The position numbers and the translations under genes are program-made. Source: CAMCYM01 sp041191165 (GTDB lineage Bacteria > Bacteroidota > Bacteroidia > Flavobacteriales_D > Sanyastnellaceae). Taken from it: a stretch of 5,891 nt of DNA. Location of the stretch: assembly GCA_041191165.1 (NCBI GenBank), contig JBEEPJ010000138.1, positions 1 to 5,891 on the forward strand, in the 5' to 3' direction. The notes under the pieces were generated by a model. It had not been told where the DNA came from. It worked only from the letters and a program-made list of their open reading frames with translations, and ran no database searches. Shown piece after piece: positions 1 to 5,891 of the stretch (positions within the stretch are counted from its first letter, which is position 1; every line of letters starts with the position of its first letter).

Positions 1-2446
1 CAGCCCACTGGGATACGGAAAGGGTGTGTTGGGAGGCCGGGGAGGAGGTTGTGAAATGGGTTTGGCCTGCCGCATCAAACACCGTCAAATGATGGGTCTT
101 CGCGGGCAAAGTGAGGGAAATGGCATCTGTCGCAGGCGATGGAAAAGCTTGAAGCACAGATATTTCGGTCCCATTTGCAGCCTCGGGTGATGAAATCGCA
201 GCCGTCACGTCGCCCTTGGCAAAGGCGTACTGACCCTTCCTGAGCTGTATGATGCGGAAATAACCGCTCCCGTTCGTGAGCGATCCACCTTGCCACTCAT
301 AGTCCGGGTACAGCGTCCAAGGCTCATGCGCAGAAGGCCGCCAAGCCAGCATCGCCCCTTCCTCGGTGGTGCCATAGAGCCCCGCATCCAGCCGGTGCCA
401 TTCTGTTCCCACATAGCCGAGCCGCGCGTCGAGCAGCAGGCCTTCTTCAGGCCAAATCCCCCCAATCTCCCAGTAGTGGCTGTCGCTCAGGCTCTCGATA
501 TACGGCGCTTTCTCGCCATCCGGGGCCACCCAATGGTGTTCTACCCGCATCAAGGCCGAGTCCCCTTCTGCGATGGCATCGCAACCGATGCGCAAATCGA
601 CCCAGGGGATGGCGTCCAGCCCGCTCGTCTCGTGGATGACGTAAGTGTGGTCCATTCGGGCCTGATTGAGCCGCCCATTCGCGTTGAGCGCCACCAGGGC
701 CACCGGCCCGAATCCCGGGTGTTGCACCGTGACTTCAGCACTTTCGCCCCCCACCACGACAGCGGTCTCGAAGCGGTTGCCATCGGCATCCCACAGGGTG
801 ACGTCGAGGGGAACCTGATCGTGAAAGACCTCGGTGCCCCGCAGCCGCTGCCGCAGGTGCAACGTCAGCGCGGGATTGATGCCCGGGCCGGTGCTCGTGG
901 AATCGATAATCCACGTGGAGAAACCCGGCTGCAGCGCCTGGCCCGCAAAGAACGGAGCGAGGGACATCCCCGTAAACTCCTCGAGCTTCTCCTGGAAAAG
1001 CGCCACGTCCATGTGGCTGCCGGCCAGCGCTCCGATCACGGACTGGCACGCAGAGCGGAAGAGTTCATCCCCCAGATAGGCCCGCAAATTGTGCATCACG
1101 GAAGCCCCTTTGTAGTACGTGTGGCGGCCATAGATCACTTCATCCGGGATGGGCGAAAGGGCAAAGAAGTCCCCGTCTTGGGCATGGGCTTGGTCCAGCA
1201 CGAAGTAGTGGTTGTCCTTGACCGCCTCGACGAAAGCCTCCGGGCCGTCCTTCCACTCCACGAACAGGTGGGAGCTGTATTCCGCAGGGCCTTCCTTGAG
1301 CCACATGTGGTTGTGCAGGGTGGGTGCGACCTCATCGCCCCACCACAAGTGCCCCAGCTCATGGCTGAAAAGGCCTCCGTTTGCGGACAGGCTTTCCCCC
1401 GTCATGAACTGCGGATACGCCACATTGGTCGGGATTTCGAGCGCCCCATCCGTCGTGAGCACGTATCCGACACGCTCCCAAGCATAGGGTCCCCACCAAT
1501 GCTCCAGCGCGTCGATGGCATACCCCAGGTGCTGGAAACGATCCGCCATGGCCCCGAGGTCGGCGGGTTTGGCGGTCAGGCGCACGGGAATGTCGCCGTA
1601 ATTACCGGTATGTACATAATTGGAATCCAAGTAGTTGGATACTGCAAAGGCGCTTTGGTGGGTGGTGATGGGGTGCTCCATTTGGAACACGCGGCGGAGG
1701 GTATCACCGCCGAGCGCCACTTCCTCCACGAGGGTGCCTTGGTTGTGGGCCCGCTTGCCCCCGTCCGAGGTGATGGCGGTGGTGTACGTGGCCCGTTCCA
1801 CGAACTGGTCGAAGCAGGGGTACCACACCTTGCCGAAGTTGGGGGGGATGGTGCTGAGCCCAATGCCCAGATTGTACACATAACCCGCCTCGAAGTACAC
1901 GCCGCCCCACACCGGGTCGCGGTAGGGGTGTCCGCCGTACCACACCTCCACCTCATGCGCATTGCCCGCCGACCAACCGCCGCCGGTCGGGGAGTGCACC
2001 CGCAGCACCTCTTCCGTGTGATCGAAAGGGGCCACTGCGCCATCGACATGCACGCTGTCTACGGCCAAATCCTTCAAATCCAACCACAACCCATCGGCGC
2101 TGGTTTGCAATACCACGAGCGACAGGGTCGTGTGGCCCTTCACCCACTGGATCTCATCCTGTGTGACATCCAATTCGATGTGGTAGGAGAGGATGTCGAA
2201 GGTGTCACTGCGCGCGATCGAAGAAGTCATATCGTAGTTGAGGAGCTTCGCCTGCGCTGCGCCCGCCCGGGGACCGTGGTAGGGATGACAAGGCATGGGC
2301 CTGAACACCCGGGGCTTGGGGCCGTCCTCCTCCTGCGCAAAGCCAGGAATCGCACCTGTCCAAGCCAGCAGCGCAGCGAGCGCGATTCCCCATCCCAGTC
2401 TCGCCCCCGGCAGGCGGGGCACAAAAGTGTTTCCTGCAATCGACAT
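1..2446 (-). CDS. Secreted M1-family zinc metallopeptidase with T9SS C-terminal sorting domain (3' end cut by window edge)
   Basis: Probable exported aminopeptidase-type zinc protease; substrate unknown. The frame is open for 815 codons from ATG at 2446 and leaves the window without a stop. Residues 1-37 form a signal peptide: Arg-containing n-region, hydrophobic stretch about 17-33, likely cleavage after GFA, leaving Gln38 first. The M1 N-terminal beta domain starts near F83. The substrate-binding loop is GALEI (334-338) in place of the usual GAMEN. The zinc site is HELGH (362-366) plus E385 in WLKEG, 18 residues after the second His, the standard M1 spacing. YYKG (444-447) supplies the expected transition-state Tyr, Y444. 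Residues about 490-760 are not recognised. From about L765, FPSPATD followed by a VFDAAGQ strand resembles a type A T9SS sorting domain, so the protein is probably moved across the outer membrane. Full length is probably about 840 residues. Family assignment is secure; sorting-domain assignment is good but incomplete; peptidase specificity is unknown. Confidence 0.95.
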   Translation of the reverse strand, partial: MSIAGNTFVPRLPGARLGWGIALAALLAWTGAIPGFAQEEDGPKPRVFRPMPCHPYHGPRAGAAQAKLLNYDMTSSIARSDTFDILSYHIELDVTQDEIQWVKGHTTLSLVVLQTSADGLWLDLKDLAVDSVHVDGAVAPFDHTEEVLRVHSPTGGGWSAGNAHEVEVWYGGHPYRDPVWGGVYFEAGYVYNLGIGLSTIPPNFGKVWYPCFDQFVERATYTTAITSDGGKRAHNQGTLVEEVALGGDTLRRVFQMEHPITTHQSAFAVSNYLDSNYVHTGNYGDIPVRLTAKPADLGAMADRFQHLGYAIDALEHWWGPYAWERVGYVLTTDGALEIPTNVAYPQFMTGESLSANGGLFSHELGHLWWGDEVAPTLHNHMWLKEGPAEYSSHLFVEWKDGPEAFVEAVKDNHYFVLDQAHAQDGDFFALSPIPDEVIYGRHTYYKGASVMHNLRAYLGDELFRSACQSVIGALAGSHMDVALFQEKLEEFTGMSLAPFFAGQALQPGFSTWIIDSTSTGPGINPALTLHLRQRLRGTEVFHDQVPLDVTLWDADGNRFETAVVVGGESAEVTVQHPGFGPVALVALNANGRLNQARMDHTYVIHETSGLDAIPWVDLRIGCDAIAEGDSALMRVEHHWVAPDGEKAPYIESLSDSHYWEIGGIWPEEGLLLDARLGYVGTEWHRLDAGLYGTTEEGAMLAWRPSAHEPWTLYPDYEWQGGSLTNGSGYFRIIQLRKGQYAFAKGDVTAAISSPEAANGTEISVLQAFPSPATDAISLTLPAKTHHLTVFDAAGQTHFTTSSPASQHTLSVSQWA

Positions 2447-2450
2447 GTTC

Positions 2451-2458
2451 CAAATGTA
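2451..2458 (-). promoter_or_regulatory. Putative -7 promoter element TACATTTG of the M1 peptidase gene
   Basis: On the minus strand, TACATTTG is an exact match to TAnnTTTG, the known Bacteroidota -7 element. It is followed by GAAC and then the ATG at 2446. I found no convincing TTG -33 element 17-23 bases upstream. The spacing would put the transcription start at about the start codon, so the mRNA may be leaderless (inference). Confidence 0.55.
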
Positions 2459-2479
2459 GTTCGTGTCCTCGCCGCGATG

Positions 2480-2487
2480 TACTTTCG
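2480..2487 (+). promoter_or_regulatory. Putative -7 promoter element TACTTTCG of the FKBP gene
   Basis: TACTTTCG differs from TAnnTTTG at one base. It is followed by CACC and the ATG at 2492. A weak -33 candidate, TTC at 2460-2462 (consensus TTG), lies 17 bases upstream, within the known spacing range. If real, this element rules out the in-frame upstream ATG at 2477, because that codon would lie upstream of the transcription start. Confidence 0.5.
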
Positions 2488-2491
2488 CACC

Positions 2492-2968
2492 ATGAATCAA
2501 ATGCGCGTAGCCGACGGCCTGTACGTCGAAGTCTCCTACAAACTGCGGGAAGACGGTCCAGACGGAGAAGAACTCGAATTGTACACCGCCGAGGATCCCT
2601 TTGCCTTCGTGGTGGGAGCGGATGAGGTTTTGCCTGCATTCGAGCAAGCCATGATGGGCAAGGAAGTGGGGGACACCTTTGAGATCAGCCTGTCGGTGGA
2701 GGATGCGTATGGGGAAGAGGATGAAGAGGCTTTCGTCGAACTGCCCAAATCCGCTTTCATGGTGGACGGAGAGATTGACGAATCGCTGTTCGAGGTGGGC
2801 GAGGTGGTTCCCATGGAGACCGAGGACGGCGACGAGGTCATCGGCATCATCGACGAGGTGCGCCTCAACTCCGTCGTGGTGGATTTCAACCACCCGTATG
2901 CCGGCATGAACTTGCACTTCGTGGGCAAGGTGACCCTGATCGAGAAGGCGCCGCCCCAGGCGAACTAA
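2492..2968 (+). CDS. FKBP-type peptidyl-prolyl cis-trans isomerase, SlyD-like
   Basis: A 158-residue cytoplasmic protein (no signal peptide) that should catalyse cis-trans isomerisation of X-Pro bonds and act as a folding chaperone. It follows the SlyD plan. The first FKBP strand is about residues 5-18. VGADEVLPAFEQAMMG (41-56), then KEVGDTF and the DAYGE turn (71-75), are typical. An insert-in-flap domain spans about 76-130. The FKBP fold closes with VDFNHPYAG (130-138), the counterpart of the family's VDxNHPLAG. The His/Cys-rich metal-binding tail of E. coli SlyD is absent; the protein ends at KAPPQAN. It is very acidic: I count 39 Asp/Glu against 8 Lys/Arg. In-frame ATGs also occur at 2477 and 2501. 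I chose 2492 because the promoter-like element ends four bases before it and the protein keeps a family-like N-terminus. It is divergent from the peptidase gene and followed by a terminator, so probably monocistronic. Confidence 0.93.
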   Translation: MNQMRVADGLYVEVSYKLREDGPDGEELELYTAEDPFAFVVGADEVLPAFEQAMMGKEVGDTFEISLSVEDAYGEEDEEAFVELPKSAFMVDGEIDESLFEVGEVVPMETEDGDEVIGIIDEVRLNSVVVDFNHPYAGMNLHFVGKVTLIEKAPPQAN

Positions 2969-2988
2969 TTCGAAGCGAATCCCGATTT

Positions 2989-3012
2989 CCGGTTCACGAA
3001 ACCGGGTATTTT
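2989..3012 (+). terminator. Rho-independent-type terminator after the FKBP gene
   Basis: An inverted repeat CCGGTT (2989-2994), five-base loop CACGA, and AACCGG (3000-3005) forms a perfect 6-bp stem. It is followed by GTATTTT, a short T-rich tract. It sits 20 bases after the FKBP stop and before the thiL promoter-like element, which fits termination of the FKBP transcript. The stem is short and the T-tract interrupted, so strength is uncertain. Confidence 0.55.
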
Positions 3013-3049
3013 GCATCGCGCTTCCCGGCACTTGTGGCCGGAGAGGCTT

Positions 3050-3057
3050 TAACTTCG
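3050..3057 (+). promoter_or_regulatory. Putative -7 promoter element TAACTTCG of thiL
   Basis: TAACTTCG matches TAnnTTTG except for one T-to-C change, the same change seen before the FKBP gene. It is followed by TGGC and the thiL ATG at 3062. A TTG at 3032-3034 lies 15 bases upstream, shorter than the usual 17-23, so the -33 element is doubtful. The geometry suggests a leaderless or nearly leaderless transcript carrying thiL and asnB. Confidence 0.5.
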
Positions 3058-3061
3058 TGGC

Positions 3062-4093
3062 ATGTCACGAACGGAAATAGGGTCGTTGGGGGAGTTTGGG
3101 TTGATCGACCGCATCACGGTGGACTTCGAGCCGAGGCAGGCCGGGACCCGGCTGGGCATGGGAGACGATGCCGCTGTCATCGATCCCGGGGGGATGCAGG
3201 TGGTTTGGTCGACCGATATGCTGTGTGAGGGCGTGCATTTCGATTTGGCCTATGTGCCTTTGAAACACTTGGGGTTCAAGGCAGTAGCGGTCAATCTCTC
3301 GGACATTTGCGCCATGAATGCCCTTCCCACCCACATCACGGTTTCCCTGGCCTTGTCCAATCGTTTTTCGGTGGAGGCCGTGGATTTGCTGTACGAAGGG
3401 GTCCGGGCGGCATGCCAGGCCTACGGCGTGGATCTCGTGGGCGGGGATACGACCTCGAGTCAATCGGGACTGGTGCTGTCGTTGGGGGTGATGGGACTGG
3501 CGAAGCCGGATGCGGTCGTCTCCCGGTCGGGAGCGAAGGCCGGGGATTTGTTGGTCGTTTCGGGTGACCTGGGTGCGGCGTACATGGGGCTCCAGATCCT
3601 GGAGCGGGAGAAGCATGTGCTGCAGGCGGCGCCCGGAGCCCGCCCGGAGCTGGATGTCCACGCATCGCTCATCGGGCGGCAATTGAAACCCGAGGCGCGC
3701 CTGGATGTGGTGCGGGAGTTGCAGCAGCTGCGGGTGAAGCCCACGGCGATGATCGATGTGAGTGATGGTTTGGCCTCGGAAATCAAACACCTATGCAAGC
3801 GCAGCCAGGTCGGCGTGAGGCTGTATGAGGACAAGATTCCAGTGCTGCAAGAGACCTATTCGGCGGCCCGTTCTTTCGAGCTCGATCCCACTATGTGCGC
3901 CTTGAGTGGCGGGGAAGATTATGAGTTGCTGTTCGCCGTGTCGCCGTCGGATATCAATCAGTTTCTCAACCACCCGCTGTTCTCGGTCATCGGGCACTTC
4001 ACGGAGCCGCATCGGGGCCAGGTGCTCGTCACGAAGCAAGGGCTGGAGGTGCCGTTGCAGGCGCAGGGTTGGGACGGATTCACCTCAGCTTGA
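3062..4093 (+). CDS. thiL: Thiamine-monophosphate kinase ThiL
   Basis: A 343-residue cytoplasmic enzyme that phosphorylates thiamine monophosphate with ATP to thiamine diphosphate, the active cofactor and last step of the thiamine pathway. It belongs to the PurM/AIR-synthase-like superfamily. Visible motifs in order: GMGDDAAVI (32-40, metal/ATP-binding aspartates), STDMLCEGVHF (50-60), NLSDICAMNA (78-87), VGGDTT (126-131), SGDLGAA (167-173), IDVSDGLASEI (231-241) and LSGGEDYELLF (281-291). All the aspartate-rich motifs expected for nucleotide and magnesium binding are present, so it should be active. Length is close to the family norm (about 320-350). The ATG at 3062 gives the usual N-terminus, with SLGEFGLIDRI at 8-18. 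The stop is followed after seven bases by asnB, so the two genes are probably co-transcribed. No other thiamine gene is visible and no TPP riboswitch fits upstream, where only 93 bases separate the genes. Confidence 0.97.
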   Translation: MSRTEIGSLGEFGLIDRITVDFEPRQAGTRLGMGDDAAVIDPGGMQVVWSTDMLCEGVHFDLAYVPLKHLGFKAVAVNLSDICAMNALPTHITVSLALSNRFSVEAVDLLYEGVRAACQAYGVDLVGGDTTSSQSGLVLSLGVMGLAKPDAVVSRSGAKAGDLLVVSGDLGAAYMGLQILEREKHVLQAAPGARPELDVHASLIGRQLKPEARLDVVRELQQLRVKPTAMIDVSDGLASEIKHLCKRSQVGVRLYEDKIPVLQETYSAARSFELDPTMCALSGGEDYELLFAVSPSDINQFLNHPLFSVIGHFTEPHRGQVLVTKQGLEVPLQAQGWDGFTSA

Positions 4094-4100
4094 GTGAGTT

Positions 4101-5891
4101 ATGTGCGGAATTGCAGGGGTTTTCGGGTTTGATGCGTGGGGCACGGGCGGGGAGGCGGCGGCCCGACGGGCGGTAAGTTTGATCAATGACGCTCAATCGC
4201 ACCGCGGCCCGGATGCGGACGGGATTTGGTCCGACGGGGAAGAGGTGGTGTTGGGCCATCGTCGGTTGGGCATCATCGACCCGGTCGCGGCGGCGAATCA
4301 ACCTTGGTTCGACCCCATCACAGGCGATGCGCTGGTCTTCAATGGTGAGGTCTATAATTACCGGGAGCTCAAGCCCGAGTTGAGCGGGGGTTTTGCCTTC
4401 CGCACAGACAGCGACACGGAGGTGGTCTTGGCGGCCTTGCAACAGTGGGGCCTTGAGGCGCTTCACCGCTTCAATGGCATGTTCGCGATTGCGTACTGGA
4501 AAGCGTCCACCCGCGAGTTGTGGTTGGTCCGCGACCGGTTGGGGGTGAAGCCGCTGTACTGGTCAGAGGTTCGGGGGAGTGTGTTGTTTGCCAGTGAAGT
4601 GCGGGGGTTGCTCGCCTCGGGCATGGTCTCGCGCCGGCACGACCCCGCGGGCCTCGTGGATTACATGCGGTACCAAACGGTGCACGCCCCCCGGACGCTG
4701 CTCGCGGAGGTGAAGATGCTGCTTCCGGGGCATGTGCTTCGGCTGCATGACGCGGAGGTGGACGAATGGGCCTGGTGGGACTTGGGCGAGCAGGTGGCTT
4801 CTCGGGTGGGCGCATCGGCCGGCTTGGGAGCGTTGGCAGCCCGTCGGCGGGTCCGGGAGTTGTTGCGCGATGCGGTGGCGCTTCGGATGCGGGCGGATGT
4901 GCCTTTAGGGGCTTTTTTATCCGGGGGCATCGATTCGAGTGCGGTGGTGGGACTCATGCGCGAGGTGACGGACGCTCCTATCGCCACCTTCAGTGTGACG
5001 TTTCAGGAGGGGGAGTGGGACGAGAGCCAGTGGTCGCGGATGGTGGCGGCGAAGTTCGATACCGACCACCACGAGATTCGCCTCACGCCAGAGGCCTTTC
5101 TTCGGCGCATCCCGGCGGCCCTCGCGGCCATGGACCATCCCTCCGGCGACGGCCCCAACACCTTCGTGGTGAGCGAAGAGACGAAGGCGGCGGGCATCAC
5201 CGTTGCCCTTTCCGGGCTCGGCGGGGATGAGGTCTTCGCCGGGTATCCGGTCTTCGAACGATCCCGGTCGCTGATGGAGTTGCGGTGGCTGGCTAGCTGG
5301 CCCAAGGGACTCCGACGTGCGGCTGGGGCGCTTTACAGCCAGTGGAAGCGGGATGTGACGGCGCGCAAGAAAGCGGCCATTCTCGCTGGCGATTACTTCG
5401 ACCTGGAGCACACCTATCCGTTCTCCCGTCAGATGTACTTGGAGTCGGACTTGCGCAAGATTTTCCCGGCTTCTCGCCAGCATCCGAACGCCGTCTTCCA
5501 ATGGTTGCAAGCGGCTATTTCGCCCACCGGAGTGGGTTTTCAACTGCCCTTCCTGTCCAAGGTGAGTTGGGCGGAGATACACACCTACATGGCCCACACG
5601 CTGCTGCGCGATGCAGACCAAATGTCGATGGCCCACGCCCTCGAGGTCCGCGTGCCGTTCCTGGATTACCGGCTGGTGACCGAGGTGCTTGCGATGCAAG
5701 ACGCGGTCAAGCGCATTCCCGGCGCCCAGAAACCGCTGCTCGTGGGTGCACTCGGGGATTTGCTGCCCCGCGAAGTGGTGGAGCGCCCCAAGATGGGCTT
5801 CGTCCTGCCCTGGGACCGATGGATGCGGGAGGAACTCAAGCCCATCTGTGAAGCGGGAATCGAGGGTTTGCGCCGCATTCCCGGGCTCAAC
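4101..5891 (+). CDS. asnB: Asparagine synthase (glutamine-hydrolysing), class B; 3' end cut by window edge
   Basis: Converts aspartate, glutamine and ATP to asparagine, glutamate, AMP and pyrophosphate. The frame is open for 597 codons to the window edge; homologues are around 630 residues, so only a short C-terminus is missing. The N-terminal class II glutamine amidotransferase domain begins at the catalytic Cys2 (MCGIAGVFG), with SHRGPDADG, HRRLGIID (R54), NGEVYNY (81-87) and the SDTE segment with D105. The synthetase domain has the pyrophosphate loop SGGIDSS (274-280), SGLGGDEVFAGYP (371-383), RDADQMSMAHALEVRVPFLD from R503, and a late RPKMGFVLPW segment. No key residue appears lost. The start is fixed because Cys2 must follow the initiator Met. 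It begins seven bases after the thiL stop with no promoter-like element of its own directly upstream, suggesting co-transcription. Relatives of this type also occur in surface-polysaccharide clusters and may amidate other substrates; genes beyond the right edge would help decide. Confidence 0.95.
   Translation, partial: MCGIAGVFGFDAWGTGGEAAARRAVSLINDAQSHRGPDADGIWSDGEEVVLGHRRLGIIDPVAAANQPWFDPITGDALVFNGEVYNYRELKPELSGGFAFRTDSDTEVVLAALQQWGLEALHRFNGMFAIAYWKASTRELWLVRDRLGVKPLYWSEVRGSVLFASEVRGLLASGMVSRRHDPAGLVDYMRYQTVHAPRTLLAEVKMLLPGHVLRLHDAEVDEWAWWDLGEQVASRVGASAGLGALAARRRVRELLRDAVALRMRADVPLGAFLSGGIDSSAVVGLMREVTDAPIATFSVTFQEGEWDESQWSRMVAAKFDTDHHEIRLTPEAFLRRIPAALAAMDHPSGDGPNTFVVSEETKAAGITVALSGLGGDEVFAGYPVFERSRSLMELRWLASWPKGLRRAAGALYSQWKRDVTARKKAAILAGDYFDLEHTYPFSRQMYLESDLRKIFPASRQHPNAVFQWLQAAISPTGVGFQLPFLSKVSWAEIHTYMAHTLLRDADQMSMAHALEVRVPFLDYRLVTEVLAMQDAVKRIPGAQKPLLVGALGDLLPREVVERPKMGFVLPWDRWMREELKPICEAGIEGLRRIPGLN

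Noticed and set aside
290..2491. A plus-strand open frame of over 2,200 bases running antisense to the peptidase and reading in frame into the FKBP gene, suggesting an 892-residue fusion protein.
   Set aside because: The minus strand encodes a full M1 peptidase with signal peptide, HExxH-E site and sorting domain. The plus-strand translation is Arg/His/Gly-rich with no recognisable domain until the FKBP start at 2492. GC-rich codon usage removes stops from the opposite frame, so this is a shadow. An automatic caller could easily extend the FKBP gene wrongly into it.
2477..2491. An earlier in-frame ATG for the FKBP gene (adding MYFRT).
   Set aside because: It abuts the putative -7 element (2480-2487), and the added residues do not resemble the family N-terminus, so 2492 is preferred.
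2969..3061. A possible TPP riboswitch upstream of thiL.
   Set aside because: The 93-base gap holds a terminator hairpin and a -7-like element directly before the ATG. I see no conserved thi-box sequence and there is no room for one downstream of the proposed start.
3065..3790. A 241-codon minus-strand open frame over thiL.
   Set aside because: It is antisense to thiL, which has every family motif; the translation is Arg/His/Gln-rich and unlike any known protein.
4917..5699. A 260-codon minus-strand open frame over asnB.
   Set aside because: It is antisense to the well-conserved synthetase domain of asnB and has no recognisable motif.
1..5891. A novel defence, mobile or RNA-based system.
   Set aside because: Both strands are accounted for by four conventional genes with short spacers. 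I saw no direct-repeat array, transposase, integrase, tRNA or large non-coding stretch.

Overview
The window looks like an ordinary chromosomal stretch from a GC-rich member of the Bacteroidota (GC about 60% by eye). Three signals point there. The first protein ends in what looks like a type IX secretion (Por) C-terminal sorting domain. The start codons lack clear Shine-Dalgarno sequences. The intergenic regions carry the TAnnTTTG-like -7 promoter element typical of this phylum. A GC-rich Flavobacteriales-type lineage is my best guess, but the sequence does not fix the family.

Layout: (1) 1-2446, minus strand: a secreted M1-family zinc metallopeptidase with a signal peptide, an intact HExxH-(18)-E zinc site and the start of a T9SS sorting domain; its last few dozen codons lie beyond the left edge. 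(2) 2447-2491: a 45-bp divergent promoter region with a -7 element facing each way. (3) 2492-2968, plus strand: a very acidic SlyD-like FKBP-type peptidyl-prolyl isomerase without the His-rich tail. (4) 2969-3061: a hairpin terminator, then a promoter. (5) 3062-4093, plus strand: thiL, thiamine-monophosphate kinase. (6) 4101-5891, plus strand: asnB, glutamine-hydrolysing asparagine synthase, cut by the right edge.

Functionally this is an export protease beside a folding helper, then a cofactor-biosynthesis kinase closely coupled to an amidotransferase. I see no mobile element, CRISPR array, tRNA, rRNA or phage gene, and no new multigene system. The most interesting signal is regulatory. The three genes that appear to have their own promoter all show TAnnTT(T/C)G followed by exactly four bases and then ATG, which would place the transcription start at or next to the start codon (leaderless mRNAs). 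asnB, seven bases behind thiL, lacks this signal directly upstream. A fourth match with the same spacing lies out of frame inside asnB and is a reason for caution.
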